Part shown: one piece after another, positions 52,359 to 61,928 of the stretch
Layout: each line of letters opens with the position of its first letter
Position numbering within the stretch: the stretch's first letter is position 1
Source of the DNA: Pelotalea chapellei
GTDB lineage: Bacteria > Desulfobacterota > Desulfuromonadia > Geobacterales > Pseudopelobacteraceae
Length of the DNA stretch: 64,000 nt
Assembly (NCBI RefSeq): GCF_018531195.1
Contig: NZ_JAHDYS010000004.1
Span: forward strand, 1 to 64,000
Reading direction: 5' to 3'
Made by a program: the position numbers and the translations under genes
The notes under the pieces: generated by a model
Seen by the model: only the letters and a program-made list of their open reading frames with translations
The model's database searches: none
Told to the model about the DNA's origin: nothing

Positions 52359-53521
52359 AACCCACACATTCCAGACCCCTCAGAAGCGGTTACACTACCG
52401 GGGCATGCGCGGCGGCAGCAGCCAAAGGCGCAACTTTTATGCTTCTGCGGCAGGAACCTGTTGCCGAGGTATCCCTTGAACTGCCCGGTGGAGATGTCGT
52501 TATCTTCCAGCTCCATGGCCAAACATTCTGCTCCGACACCGCCTCATGCTATGTAATCAAGGATGCCGGAGACGATCCGGACATCACCAACGGAGCGGAG
52601 CTGCATGCAACCGTGTCACTGCCCCCCCACAGACCTGCCTCTTCCCTTGAACAGGAGGGAGCCATCGAAATTTCCGGCGGCACCGGCATCGGCAAAGTCA
52701 CCAAACCGGGACTTGCAGTCCCCCCCGGAGAATGGGCCATTAACCCCGTACCGCGCAGAATGATAGAGCAGGCGGTACGGGAGGCTTTGCTTCCAGCCCC
52801 CCACACCCGCTCCCCGCTCCCCGTAAATGTAGTCATCAGCATTCCTGACGGAGAAGAACGGGCAAAGAAAACTCTCAATTCACGCCTGGGGATCATCGGG
52901 GGACTCTCCATTCTCGGCACCACCGGAATCGTTCGGCCCATCTCGGCAAAAGCCTGGACCGACACGATCGACGCCGCCCTTGACGTTGCCCGCGCCTGCG
53001 GCTGTCAGACCGTAGTACTTTCCACCGGACGCACCAGTGAACTGGCGGCACAGAGGATCGGGGACAACAGAATGATTTTACCGGTCCCGGGTCCCACGCC
53101 CCACGTCCCAGCCCTTACCGAAGAGGCCTATATCATGATGGGCGATCATGTTGCCTATGCCTTGCAAGCCTGTCGGAAGCGTGGATTCAACCATCCCATC
53201 ATTGCCTGCCAGTTTGCAAAGCTGCTCAAAATCGCCTGCGGCCATCCCAATACCCATGCCGCAGCATCGGAGCTTGATTTGCAAACCCTTCGAAAGTGGG
53301 CGACCGCGGCATCCCTCTCACCGCACCTCATCGACATAATCAGCACAGCCAATACGGCACGGGAGGTCGCCATTTCCAGCAACTACGATCCTGCGCTCAC
53401 GGCGCTGATCATCCGGGTGGCGGAACAGGAGGCTTCCCGGCATGCCTCTGGCATTGCTGCCTGTTTTTGGGTCTGCGCCTATGATGGATCTATCGCCGCT
53501 TCATCGGAACAATCCCCCTGA
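52355..53521 (+). CDS. cbiD: Cobalt-precorrin-5B C1-methyltransferase CbiD
   Basis: A 388-residue CbiD. The N-terminal LRSGYTTGACAAAAAKGATF is the family hallmark, followed by GIGKVTKPGLAVPPGEWAIN and LGTTGIVRPISAKAW. It methylates C1 of cobalt-precorrin-5B. TTG start at 52355 overlaps the permease stop. Full length. No other cbi genes are in the window, so the rest of the pathway must be elsewhere. Confidence 0.93.
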   Translation: MKPTHSRPLRSGYTTGACAAAAAKGATFMLLRQEPVAEVSLELPGGDVVIFQLHGQTFCSDTASCYVIKDAGDDPDITNGAELHATVSLPPHRPASSLEQEGAIEISGGTGIGKVTKPGLAVPPGEWAINPVPRRMIEQAVREALLPAPHTRSPLPVNVVISIPDGEERAKKTLNSRLGIIGGLSILGTTGIVRPISAKAWTDTIDAALDVARACGCQTVVLSTGRTSELAAQRIGDNRMILPVPGPTPHVPALTEEAYIMMGDHVAYALQACRKRGFNHPIIACQFAKLLKIACGHPNTHAAASELDLQTLRKWATAASLSPHLIDIISTANTAREVAISSNYDPALTALIIRVAEQEASRHASGIAACFWVCAYDGSIAASSEQSP

Positions 53522-53592
53522 AAATAATTTGTATTTCATGATCATTATGTTAATTTCACCACGATTTCACATCCAGACAAGGAGGCGTATTC

Positions 53593-53961
53593 ATGAGAAA
53601 AACTGTGGGCTGTGTAATGATGGCAGGCATGTTGCTGATGGCGGTAGTGGCCTTTGCGGACAAGGGATTGCCGGTCTATAACAAAGGGGATGCAGTATAT
53701 TCATGCGCCTGCGGCGAGGGATGCGAGTGCAAGACCATGTCCCGCAAAGAAGGTAAATGCGCATGTGGCAACAAGCTCGGTAAAGGTACCGTAAGCAGCG
53801 TTGAAGGGGACAAGGCTGTCGTGACCGTAGCAGGAAAAGATTTGAGCTTTTCCACCAAGGCAAAGTACATCTGCGGCTGCGGTGATGCTTGCACCTGCGG
53901 TACCATCAGCCAGAAACCGGGCACATGTGGTTGCGGCAAGCCGCTGAAAAAAGTAGAGTAA
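53593..53961 (+). CDS. Small secreted protein with a duplicated six-cysteine motif
   Basis: A 122-residue protein with a signal peptide (about 1-22). It holds two copies of a cysteine motif: Cys 38, 40, 44, 46, 56, 58 and Cys 94, 96, 100, 102, 112, 114. The spacing C-x-C-x3-C-x-C-x9-C-x-C is identical. Both copies share small G/T/S/K residues (SCACGEGCECKTMSRKEG; ICGCGDACTCGTISQKPG) and end CACGNKLGK/CGCGKPLKK. The region between is a beta-like KAVVTVAGKDLSFSTKAKY. The arrangement suggests metal binding, in metallothionein or copper-trafficking style, but I do not recognise a family. AAGGAGGCGT precedes the ATG. It stands alone, next to cbiD. Confidence 0.85.
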   Translation: MRKTVGCVMMAGMLLMAVVAFADKGLPVYNKGDAVYSCACGEGCECKTMSRKEGKCACGNKLGKGTVSSVEGDKAVVTVAGKDLSFSTKAKYICGCGDACTCGTISQKPGTCGCGKPLKKVE

Positions 53962-53990
53962 CTGCATAACGTATCTCTTCATGATCTGAT

Positions 53991-54016
53991 CGAAAGGCGG
54001 CTAAGGTCGCCTTTCG
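53991..54016 (+). terminator. Probable terminator after the cysteine-motif gene
   Basis: CGAAAGGCG/CGCCTTTCG, a perfect 9-bp stem with an 8-nt loop; only a weak T-tract (CATTTG) follows. Confidence 0.5.
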
Positions 54017-54156
54017 CATTTGCGCCTGCCCCCTAGTGGAAACTCCGGGCAGAGCAGTCGCTCCCGATACAGCCCGCATATCCTCACTTTTTTCTACCCT
54101 GGCAGGAAAAATATGATAATATCCCGGTTTCTTTATGCAGCTTGAGGGAGGAATCC

Positions 54157-54624
54157 ATGGCACAGATTTTTGAAGGAAAACTGGATGCAACCGGCCAAAA
54201 AATCGGCATTATCGTCAGCCGTTTCAACAGCTTTATCTGCGAACGCCTGCTGGAGGGGGCTGTGGATGCCATTGTCCGCCACGGCGGTGATGACGCGAAC
54301 ATCCACATTGCCCGTGTGCCGGGGGCTTTTGAAATACCACTGGCCGCACGGAAGATGGCCGACAGTGGAAAGTATGACGGAATAGTCTGTCTGGGTGCCG
54401 TAATTCGCGGCTCCACCCCCCATTTTGACTATGTCGCATCGGAAGTTTCCAAGGGTGTAGCTTCCGTTGCCCTCGACAGCGGCGTACCGATTTCCTTCGG
54501 CGTGCTGACCACCGACACCATCGAACAAGCCGTTGAACGCGCAGGCACCAAAGCCGGCAACAAAGGTTTTGAGGCAGCCGTTACAGCCATCGAAACAATA
54601 AATCTATTCAAGGCACTTAAATAA
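54157..54624 (+). CDS. ribH: 6,7-dimethyl-8-ribityllumazine synthase
   Basis: A 155-residue lumazine synthase that condenses two precursors into the last-but-one riboflavin intermediate. [51 protein letters not shown] and [17 protein letters not shown] are the family motifs. ATG 54157 after GAGGGAGG. No other rib genes or FMN riboswitch are in front of it. The stop overlaps nusB by one base. Confidence 0.95.
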   Translation: MAQIFEGKLDATGQKIGIIVSRFNSFICERLLEGAVDAIVRHGGDDANIHIARVPGAFEIPLAARKMADSGKYDGIVCLGAVIRGSTPHFDYVASEVSKGVASVALDSGVPISFGVLTTDTIEQAVERAGTKAGNKGFEAAVTAIETINLFKALK

Positions 54625-55052
54625 TGGGATTACGAAGAGAAGCCCGGGAACTGGCTCTACAGATTCTTTACGCAATTGACACCAATCCGTCTGCAACTCT
54701 GCGGGAAACGCTACAGAACTTCCGTGAAGGGCAGGAAGTCGCCACGCGGGTGCGTGATTTTGCCGAAGGTCTTGTTCTGGGTGTGCAGGAAAAACGCAAG
54801 GATATCGATGCCGCCATCAAGGCGCGCTCCAAGAACTGGACCCTGGCAAGGATGCCGCGGGTTGACCTGAATGTCATGCGTGTGGCCGTTTACGAGCTGA
54901 TGTACCGCACTGATATCCCCAAGAAAGTCACCATCAACGAAGCGATTGAAATCGTCCGCCGTTACGGGGATAAGGATTCCCCCGCCTTTGTGAACGGCAT
55001 ACTGGATGAAATTGAAGCTTGTGCCAAAACTGAAGAATCTAGCGAGGAATAA
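54624..55052 (+). CDS. nusB: Transcription antitermination protein NusB
   Basis: A 142-residue, all-helical NusB. It starts [19 protein letters not shown] and has [20 protein letters not shown] and [17 protein letters not shown]. NusB binds boxA RNA with NusE (S10) during rRNA transcription. The ribH-nusB pair is common in bacteria. It overlaps both neighbours by one base (TAATG). Confidence 0.94.
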   Translation: MGLRREARELALQILYAIDTNPSATLRETLQNFREGQEVATRVRDFAEGLVLGVQEKRKDIDAAIKARSKNWTLARMPRVDLNVMRVAVYELMYRTDIPKKVTINEAIEIVRRYGDKDSPAFVNGILDEIEACAKTEESSEE

Positions 55053-56368
55053 TGAACGACATCAAGGTTGGCCTGATCGGATTCGGTAACATCGGCGCCG
55101 GAGTAGTCAAGCTGCTTCAGGAAAATGCAGATCTTATCCGCGGCAAAGTGGGAACCGGCATTGTACTCAAACGCATTGCAGATCTGGATATCACCACGGA
55201 TCGCGGGGTTACCGTGCCCCCTGAATGCCTGACCACAGATGTCAACGCTATCTTCAACGATCCGGAAATCTCGGTTGTGATCGAGCTGGTAGGGGGCTAT
55301 GAGCCTGCCAAAACCTTTGTGCTCAAGGCAATCGAAAATGGCAAGCACATCGTCACCGCCAACAAGGCGCTGCTGGCGCTGCATGGTGAAGAAATCTACG
55401 CCGCGGCAGCACGCAAAAACGTAGAGGTTCAGTTCGAAGCCTCTGTTGGCGGTGGCATTCCGGTACTCTCTGCAATCAAGGGCAACATGGCCGCCAACCG
55501 CTTCGGCAGCGTGATCGGCATCATGAACGGCACCTGCAACTATATCCTGACCCGCATGACACAGGAAGGGGCCGACTTCTCCGATGTACTCGCAGCAGCC
55601 CAGGAACTGGGATATGCCGAACCGGATCCCACCTTTGATATCGAAGGTGTCGACACCGCCCACAAGCTGGCCATTCTCGCTTCACTCTGCTTTGGAACCC
55701 GCATAGACTTCAAAGACATTCACACCGAAGGTATTTCACGCATTAGCGGCCTGGACGTAAAATTTGCCGCGGACTTCGGCTATCGTATCAAGCTGCTGGC
55801 GATCGGCAAACACTCCAACGGACAGGTTGAAGCCAGAGTCCATCCCACCATGATTCCGCTGCACAACCCCCTGGCTGACGTCAACGGCGTCTTCAATGCC
55901 ATTCGCCTGACAGGCGATTTCGTCGGCCCGGTCATGTTCTACGGCCGTGGCGCAGGGCAGAATCCGACCGCCAGCGCCATTGCGGGCGACCTGATCGGCC
56001 TTTCCCGTAGCATGATGGCCGGAGCAGGACGCAGAATGTCACCTCTTGGCTATCTAGATGGAGAGATCAAAACGCTTTCAGTCAAGCCGATGGATGACAT
56101 CACCAGCAAATACATGCTGCGCTTCAGTGTCAAGGACCGGCCGGGGGTACTGGCCTCCATCGCCGGCGCACTTGGCACCAACGGCATCAGCATCGAATCG
56201 ATGGTGCAGACCGCCCACCAGGAAGACGACGCCGCCCCTGTTCCCATCGTCATCAAGACCCACGAAGCCCGGGAAGGCTCAGTACAGGCAGCCCTGAAAG
56301 AAATCGACAGCTTTGAATTCATTTGCGAGAAGACCGTCTTCATCAGGATCGAGGACAATCTGGAATAG
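55052..56368 (+). CDS. hom: Homoserine dehydrogenase
   Basis: A 438-residue enzyme: Rossmann domain (VGLIGFGNIGAGVVKLL), catalytic domain with GIMNGTCNYILTRMTQEG and AELGYAEPDPTFDIEGVDTA-type sequence, and a C-terminal ACT domain (about 350-438, MLRFSVKDRPGVLASIAGAL) for feedback control by threonine. It reduces aspartate semialdehyde. The ATG overlaps the nusB stop (TAATGA). It ends the ribH-nusB-hom run; a hairpin repeat follows. Confidence 0.94.
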   Translation: MNDIKVGLIGFGNIGAGVVKLLQENADLIRGKVGTGIVLKRIADLDITTDRGVTVPPECLTTDVNAIFNDPEISVVIELVGGYEPAKTFVLKAIENGKHIVTANKALLALHGEEIYAAAARKNVEVQFEASVGGGIPVLSAIKGNMAANRFGSVIGIMNGTCNYILTRMTQEGADFSDVLAAAQELGYAEPDPTFDIEGVDTAHKLAILASLCFGTRIDFKDIHTEGISRISGLDVKFAADFGYRIKLLAIGKHSNGQVEARVHPTMIPLHNPLADVNGVFNAIRLTGDFVGPVMFYGRGAGQNPTASAIAGDLIGLSRSMMAGAGRRMSPLGYLDGEIKTLSVKPMDDITSKYMLRFSVKDRPGVLASIAGALGTNGISIESMVQTAHQEDDAAPVPIVIKTHEAREGSVQAALKEIDSFEFICEKTVFIRIEDNLE

Positions 56369-56377
56369 ACAGGCCTC

Positions 56378-56424
56378 AGGTTAAAATTGAGGTTGAGCAT
56401 TTCCTAGACCTTAACCTCAACCTT
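56378..56424. repeat. GGTTGA-type hairpin between hom and trpB2
   Basis: The left arm ATTGAGGTTGAG pairs with CTTAACCTCAAC after an 11-base loop. It is made of degenerate GGTTGA/GGTTAA hexamers. A similar hairpin follows trpB2 at 57808-57860. No T-tract follows. Confidence 0.55.
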
Positions 56425-56447
56425 ATTCTGCCTCTAAGGGAGTTGCC

Positions 56448-57803
56448 ATGAACACGAAGATCCTGCTCAATGAAGATCAGATCCCCCGCCAGTGGTACAA
56501 CATCATTCCTGACATGCCGGGCCCACTGGCACCGGTCATCAACCCGCAAACTCTCAAGCCGGTTACGCCGGAGGATATGCTGGCCATTTTCCCCATGGCG
56601 CTGATCGAGCAGGAGATGTCCACCCAACGGTGGATAGATATTCCGGATAAGGTTCGTGAGATCTACCAGCTATGGCGTCCGTCCCCGCTCTTCCGTGCCC
56701 GCCGTCTGGAACAGGCCTTGGGCACCCCGGCCAAGATCTACTACAAATACGAAGGTGTCTCGCCGGCCGGTTCGCACAAACCCAACTCGGCAATTCCACA
56801 GGCCTGGTATAACAAGCAGGCCGGCATCCGCCGCCTGGCCACCGAAACCGGCGCCGGCCAGTGGGGCAGCTCCCTGGCCCTGGCTTGTTCCATGTTCGGC
56901 CTGGAATGCACCATCTATATGGTCAAGGTTTCCTGCACCCAGAAACCATACCGCAAGAGCATGATGCAGTTGTGGGGCGCAAACGTAATCCCCTCACCTT
57001 CCGAATTCACCAATTCCGGTCGCAGCATTCTGGCCCATGATCCCGATTGCCCCGGCAGCCTGGGCATCGCCATCTCCGAAGCGGTCGAGGATGCCGCCAC
57101 CCATAGCGATACCAACTATGCCCTGGGCAGCGTACTCAACCACGTCTGTCTGCACCAGACCGTTATCGGCCAGGAGGCTCAGGAGCAGATGAAGATTGCG
57201 GGAGATTATCCCGACGTAGTCATCGCCTGTTGCGGCGGCGGCTCTAATTTTGCCGGACTGACCTTCCCTTTCATCGCCGACCGCGCCAACGGCAAAAACG
57301 TTCGCTGCCTGGCAGTGGAGCCCGCTTCCTGTCCGACTCTCACCAAGGGTGTCTATGCCTTTGACTATGGTGACACAGCCAAGGTGGCTCCCATCACCAT
57401 GATGTATACCCTGGGTCACGACTTCATGCCCCCCGGGATCCATGCCGGGGGACTGCGCTACCATGGCGAATCACCGCTGGTTTCCCAGCTGTATGCTGCC
57501 GGGCAGATAGAAGCAAAATCCTACAAGCAGAACTCCTGCTTTGAAGGTGCTCTGCTATTCGCCCGCAGTGAGGGAATTGTGCCTGCACCGGAATCTTCCC
57601 ACGCCGTGCGGGCTGCGATTGATGAAGCGGTGCTGGCCAAGGAAGAGGGCAAGGAAAGAACCATCCTGTTCGGTCTCTCCGGTCACGGGCAGCTGGACAT
57701 GGCTGCCTACGACTCCTATCTTTCCGGCAACCTTGAAGACTACGAATACCCCGATGCCATGGTCAAGGATGCCCTGGAGCGGCTACCCAAGGTAAGCATC
57801 TGA
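56448..57803 (+). CDS. trpB2: Tryptophan synthase beta-like protein TrpB2
   Basis: A 451-residue PLP enzyme of the TrpB2 type. The PLP lysine is in [19 protein letters not shown] and the glycine-rich phosphate loop is [16 protein letters not shown]. It lacks the TrpA-contact segments of TrpB1 and has an extra N-terminal region. TrpB2 makes tryptophan from serine and free indole, acting as an indole salvage enzyme. It lies between two similar hairpins and next to the true trpF-trpB pair. The ATG follows AAGGGAG. Confidence 0.92.
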   Translation: MNTKILLNEDQIPRQWYNIIPDMPGPLAPVINPQTLKPVTPEDMLAIFPMALIEQEMSTQRWIDIPDKVREIYQLWRPSPLFRARRLEQALGTPAKIYYKYEGVSPAGSHKPNSAIPQAWYNKQAGIRRLATETGAGQWGSSLALACSMFGLECTIYMVKVSCTQKPYRKSMMQLWGANVIPSPSEFTNSGRSILAHDPDCPGSLGIAISEAVEDAATHSDTNYALGSVLNHVCLHQTVIGQEAQEQMKIAGDYPDVVIACCGGGSNFAGLTFPFIADRANGKNVRCLAVEPASCPTLTKGVYAFDYGDTAKVAPITMMYTLGHDFMPPGIHAGGLRYHGESPLVSQLYAAGQIEAKSYKQNSCFEGALLFARSEGIVPAPESSHAVRAAIDEAVLAKEEGKERTILFGLSGHGQLDMAAYDSYLSGNLEDYEYPDAMVKDALERLPKVSI

Positions 57804-57807
57804 AATC

Positions 57808-57860
57808 AGGTTAAGGTTGAGATTGAGGTTGAGGAAAACCCTCGACCTTAACCTCAATCT
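57808..57860. repeat. GGTTGA-type hairpin between trpB2 and trpF
   Basis: AGGTTAAGGTTGAGATTGAG, and then GGTTGAGG, pairs with CCTCGACCTTAACCTCAATC across an AAAAC loop. Same hexamer type as the hairpin before trpB2. Confidence 0.55.
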
Positions 57861-57871
57861 GTCTATCCCCT

Positions 57872-58483
57872 ATGAAAATTAAAATCTGCGGCATAACCAA
57901 CCTTGAAGACGCCTTGACAGCTGTGCAGGCCGGTGCAGATGCACTCGGCTTTGTCTTCTGCAGTGCATCCCCGCGAAACGTCACTCCCGATCAGGCTGCC
58001 GGAATCATCCGCCAGTTGCCCCCCTTTGTGCAGACCGTCGGGTTGTTCGTGAATGCCGAGCTGGCAATCGTCAACAACACTGCTGACCATTGTGGGCTGG
58101 ATATCATTCAACTGCACGGGGAAGAGTCGCCCGACTTCTGCGCCGCAGTCAAACGGCGGGTGATCAAGGCTTTCCGGGTCAAGGACGCCAGCAGTCTGGA
58201 GAGCATGGAGAGCTATCCAACAGCCGCCTACCTGTTGGATGCCTGGTCCCCGGTTGCACACGGCGGCACTGGCCACAGCTTCAACTGGGAGATCGCCGCC
58301 GCGGCCGCCGCCCGTCTGCCGATCATCCTGGCCGGAGGGCTGACCCCGGATAATGTGGCTGCTGCAGTACGGCAGGTTCGCCCTTACGCGGTGGATGTAT
58401 CCAGTGGAGTGGAAACGGCACCTGGCATAAAAGATCCTGCAAAAGTTCGCGAGTTTATAAAGAAAGCACGGGAGGCTGCATAG
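57872..58483 (+). CDS. trpF: Phosphoribosylanthranilate isomerase
   Basis: A 203-residue TIM-barrel isomerase. It starts [20 protein letters not shown]; the catalytic Cys is in KICGIT and the Asp near [29 protein letters not shown] is typical of the phosphate site. It catalyses the third step of tryptophan synthesis. Its TAG stop shares one base with the GTG of trpB, so they are coupled. Confidence 0.95.
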   Translation: MKIKICGITNLEDALTAVQAGADALGFVFCSASPRNVTPDQAAGIIRQLPPFVQTVGLFVNAELAIVNNTADHCGLDIIQLHGEESPDFCAAVKRRVIKAFRVKDASSLESMESYPTAAYLLDAWSPVAHGGTGHSFNWEIAAAAAARLPIILAGGLTPDNVAAAVRQVRPYAVDVSSGVETAPGIKDPAKVREFIKKAREAA

Positions 58484-59673
58484 TGAAACTGCCTGACAAA
58501 AAAGGTCATTTCGGAGATTTTGGTGGACGATATGTCCCTGAAACCCTCATGCCGGCCCTTTTGGAACTGGAACAAGCTTACGCCCACTATCGCAATGATC
58601 GCGAGTTCAAGGAAGAATTCAACTATTACCTGCGCCAGTACGTCGGCCGCCCCAATCCGCTCTATTTCGCAGAGAAACTGACTGCACGGCTGGGGGGAGC
58701 ACGGATCTACCTAAAGCGTGAGGACCTGAACCACACCGGCGCCCACAAGGTCAACAACACCATCGGTCAGGGACTGCTGGCCAAACGCATGGGCAAGAAA
58801 CGGGTTATCGCCGAAACCGGGGCAGGCATGCACGGCGTGGCCACCGCCACAATCGCCGCTCTGTTCGGCATGAGCTGCGAAGTATTCATGGGGGAGGAAG
58901 ACACCCGCCGCCAGTCCCAGAACGTCTTCCGCATGCGCCTTTTGGGAGCAACGGTAACACCGGTCACCGCCGGCACCGCCACACTCAAGGATGCAATGAA
59001 CGAGGCCATGCGCAACTGGGTCACCACCATCGCCGACACATTCTACGTAATCGGCACTGTCGCCGGTCCCCACCCTTACCCCATGATGGTGCGCGATTTT
59101 CAATCCGTGATCGGCAAGGAGGTCAAACGACAGCATAAAGCGGTTGAAGGAAAGCTGCCGGACTGCCTGATTGCCTGTGTGGGCGGGGGCAGCAATGCCC
59201 TTGGACTCTTCTATCCTTTCCTCAAAGATAAAGATGTTCGCATGGTTGGCGTCGAAGCAGCCGGACACGGCATCGAAACCGGTAAACATGCCGCACCGCT
59301 CTGCGCCGGCTCACCCGGCATTCTGCACGGCAACCGCACCTATCTGCTGCAGGACCAGCATGGCCAGATCACCCACGCCCACTCCATCTCGGCCGGGCTC
59401 GATTACCCGGGTGTCGGCCCCGAACATTCCTGGCTGAAAGACACGGAAAGGGCCGAGTATGTCTCCATCACCGATGATGAGGCTCTGGAAGGATTCAAGG
59501 CACTGGCCCTGGAAGAAGGCATCATTCCCGCCCTGGAATCGTCGCACGCCATTGCCCATGTCCTCAAACTGGCACCGACCATGGCCAAGGATCAGAGCAT
59601 CGTGGTCTGCCTCTCCGGACGGGGTGACAAGGACATGCACACTGTGGCGGAGGCCATGGGGGTAAATTTCTAA
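58483..59673 (+). CDS. trpB: Tryptophan synthase beta subunit
   Basis: A 396-residue TrpB1. The PLP lysine lies in [19 protein letters not shown] and the phosphate site in [35 protein letters not shown] and the C-terminal [12 protein letters not shown] are typical. It joins indole to serine and normally works with TrpA, which in this window lies 24 kb upstream (34801). GTG start 58483, with GGGAGG nine bases before. It is followed by a strong terminator. Confidence 0.95.
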   Translation: MKLPDKKGHFGDFGGRYVPETLMPALLELEQAYAHYRNDREFKEEFNYYLRQYVGRPNPLYFAEKLTARLGGARIYLKREDLNHTGAHKVNNTIGQGLLAKRMGKKRVIAETGAGMHGVATATIAALFGMSCEVFMGEEDTRRQSQNVFRMRLLGATVTPVTAGTATLKDAMNEAMRNWVTTIADTFYVIGTVAGPHPYPMMVRDFQSVIGKEVKRQHKAVEGKLPDCLIACVGGGSNALGLFYPFLKDKDVRMVGVEAAGHGIETGKHAAPLCAGSPGILHGNRTYLLQDQHGQITHAHSISAGLDYPGVGPEHSWLKDTERAEYVSITDDEALEGFKALALEEGIIPALESSHAIAHVLKLAPTMAKDQSIVVCLSGRGDKDMHTVAEAMGVNF

Positions 59674-59708
59674 GCCCGAACCAAAACCCTGGTTGAACTT
59701 CAAAAACG

Positions 59709-59750
59709 AAAAGGCCCGGCATGATCGCAATCATACCGGGCCTTTTTTTT
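59709..59750 (+). terminator. Terminator of the trpF-trpB unit
   Basis: AAGGCCCGG/CCGGGCCTT with an inner ATGAT/ATCAT pair, then T8. Very strong. Confidence 0.92.
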
Positions 59751-60135
59751 GTGTGGTTTCTTGGAAACGACCATTTTCAAGGGTTTCCTCATCTGTTGCA
59801 TAGCAGTTTGGGTGCAACGTCTCTCCTTCTTAATGGTGTGGCCCACTTGATGTCCTTTAACTCAGGTGCAGCTTCCTTGTTATGGCCTTTCGGGTTTTTG
59901 TCAGTACTTCTGCCCAATCATGAGTCTACCAGCTGTCGCAACTGATTTGATGTCAACCACCGATATCCGGTCAATTGCCTCTTCTCCTCTGAACTGATCT
60001 TTTTTCTATCTTTATACAAAACTTATGTTTTCCATCCACATTTTGACGTTCAATTTACATTTCCTTTGTTACCCTTAATGCAAGAAGCATCGGCCAAGAG
60101 GACGCTCATCACTAAATCTACACGGAGAACAAGCC
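59751..60135 (+). other. 385-base stretch between trpB and kdpA
   Basis: No plausible protein gene: the longest frames lack ribosome-binding sites. On the minus strand a short frame ending at 59901 reads RISVVDIKSVATAGRLMIGQ but has no start. A kdpF-like small gene is not seen before kdpA. A -35-like TTGACG at 60043 has only a weak TTGTTA after it. TTTATAC at 60011 resembles the core of KdpE sites in other bacteria; that match is weak and inferred. Confidence 0.4.
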
Positions 60136-61914
60136 ATGATTATGTATGACTGGCTGCAAACTATCATCCTTTTCGCCATCCTGATCATACTGACTAAACC
60201 GATGGGTATTTTCATGATGAATGTGTACCGGGGAGAGTGCACCTTCCTTTCGCCGATCTTGTGCCCCCTTGAGAGTTTGATCTACCGGATCTGTGGAGTC
60301 GACCGTCAAGAAGCGATGGGTTGGAAACGATATGCCTGGTCAATGGTGCTTTTCAACCTGGTGCTCTTTGCTGCTCTCTTTGTCATGCTGATGGTGCAAC
60401 ACCTTCTGCCATTCAACCCCCAGAAGGTCCCGTCCTTTACCTGGCAATTGGCCCTCAACACCGCGATCAGCTTTATGACAAACACCAACTGGCAGACGTA
60501 TTCAGGAGAACAAGCCGCTAGTTACTTCACCCAGACGGCGGGACTGGCGGTGCATAATTTTCTCTCGGCTGCCACGGGTATGGCAGTCGTGGTTGCCCTG
60601 ATCCGCGGATTTGTCAGCCGTAAGACTGCCAGCATCGGCAATTTCTGGGTCGATATGACCCGCAGCACCCTCTACATCCTGCTGCCGTTCTCTATCATCG
60701 GTGCAATCCTTCTCGTGCCTCAAGGGGTGATCCAAAACTACAGCGACTACAAAACAGTCCCGCTACTGCAATCAACCAGCTATGACAGGCCCAAAGTTGA
60801 TCATAAGGGCATCCCACTCAAAGATACAGCTGGTAAACCGGTCACCGAACATGTGCCGATCCAAGAAGTTACCATACCCATGGGACCGGTTGCCTCGCAG
60901 GAGGCTATCAAGGAGCTTGGCACCAATGGCGGCGGTTTTTTCAACGCCAACTCTTCCCATCCTTTCGAAAACCCTACACCGCTTTCAAACTTTCTGGAAA
61001 TTCTGTTGATCCTGCTGATTCCGGCCAGCTTGACCCACACTTTTGGTCTGATGGTGGGCAACACCCGCCAGGGGTGGGGAGTGCTGACAGCCATGCTCTT
61101 GTTGTTAGTGCTATCCCTCGGTTCCCTGCAATGGGCGGAAAAAAGCGGCAATCCGCTTGTGTCCAGGCTGGCTGTGAGCGGGAGTAATATGGAAGGGAAA
61201 GAGGTCCGCTTCGGTCTGGCAGGCAGCAGTCTCTTTACAGTTGCCACCACCGGCACATCATGCGGTGCAGTCAATACCATGCACGACTCCCTGACCCCTC
61301 TTGGCGGCTTGGTACCACTCAGTCTGATCCTGACCGGCGAGGTGGTCTTTGGCGGAGTCGGCTCCGGGCTTTATACCATGCTTGCTTTTGCGATAATTGC
61401 TGTCTTCATTTCCGGCCTGATGATCGGCCGCATTCCAGAGTACCTGGGTAAAAAAATCGAGGTCACAGAAATGTGGATGTCAATCCTGGTCATACTCACG
61501 GCCGGGATCACTGTCTTGATTTTTTCCGGAATTGCCTTGGTCACGCCATCTGCTGTGGCTTCCATGTCCAATCCTGGCACCCACGGCCTGACCCAAGTTC
61601 TGTATGCCTTTGCCTCCATGGCCAATAACAACGGCAGCGCATTTGCCGGCCTGAACGCCAACATCAATTTTTATAATCTGCTGGGCTCTCTAGCCATGCT
61701 CCTCGGACGCTATGTACCGGCAATAGCCGTGCTTGCCATGGCTGGCTCGCTTGCAGAGAAAAAGTATATTCCTCCCAGTCTTGGCACCCTGCCGACTGAT
61801 AGGGCTCCCTTTGTAATCTGGCTGGTGCTGGTCATTTTGATTATCGGCGCGTTAACCTTCTTCCCTGCTCTGGCCCTGGGACCGGGAGTGGAACATTTAA
61901 TGATGATTGGCTAG
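60136..61914 (+). CDS. kdpA: Potassium-transporting ATPase subunit A (KdpA)
   Basis: A 592-residue membrane protein, the K+ channel-like subunit of the KdpFABC pump. The four selectivity-filter segments appear as [50 protein letters not shown] and [20 protein letters not shown]. It makes ten or more helices. It starts at ATG 60136 with a GGAG nine bases upstream. kdpB follows after 14 bases. No kdpF is visible in front. Confidence 0.95.
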   Translation: MIMYDWLQTIILFAILIILTKPMGIFMMNVYRGECTFLSPILCPLESLIYRICGVDRQEAMGWKRYAWSMVLFNLVLFAALFVMLMVQHLLPFNPQKVPSFTWQLALNTAISFMTNTNWQTYSGEQAASYFTQTAGLAVHNFLSAATGMAVVVALIRGFVSRKTASIGNFWVDMTRSTLYILLPFSIIGAILLVPQGVIQNYSDYKTVPLLQSTSYDRPKVDHKGIPLKDTAGKPVTEHVPIQEVTIPMGPVASQEAIKELGTNGGGFFNANSSHPFENPTPLSNFLEILLILLIPASLTHTFGLMVGNTRQGWGVLTAMLLLLVLSLGSLQWAEKSGNPLVSRLAVSGSNMEGKEVRFGLAGSSLFTVATTGTSCGAVNTMHDSLTPLGGLVPLSLILTGEVVFGGVGSGLYTMLAFAIIAVFISGLMIGRIPEYLGKKIEVTEMWMSILVILTAGITVLIFSGIALVTPSAVASMSNPGTHGLTQVLYAFASMANNNGSAFAGLNANINFYNLLGSLAMLLGRYVPAIAVLAMAGSLAEKKYIPPSLGTLPTDRAPFVIWLVLVILIIGALTFFPALALGPGVEHLMMIG

Positions 61915-61928
61915 GCGAGGATAAACAC

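Noticed and set aside
53962-54156. FMN riboswitch before ribH
   Set aside because: No AGGGTGAAATTCCC-type or other FMN-element motif is present in this region.
59721-59945. 74-codon plus-strand frame after trpB
   Set aside because: It begins inside the terminator stem, has no ribosome-binding site and no conserved pattern.
59901-60005. Short minus-strand frame with VVDIKSVATAGRL-like sequence
   Set aside because: No start codon in the open part and no neighbour that explains it; left as unassigned.
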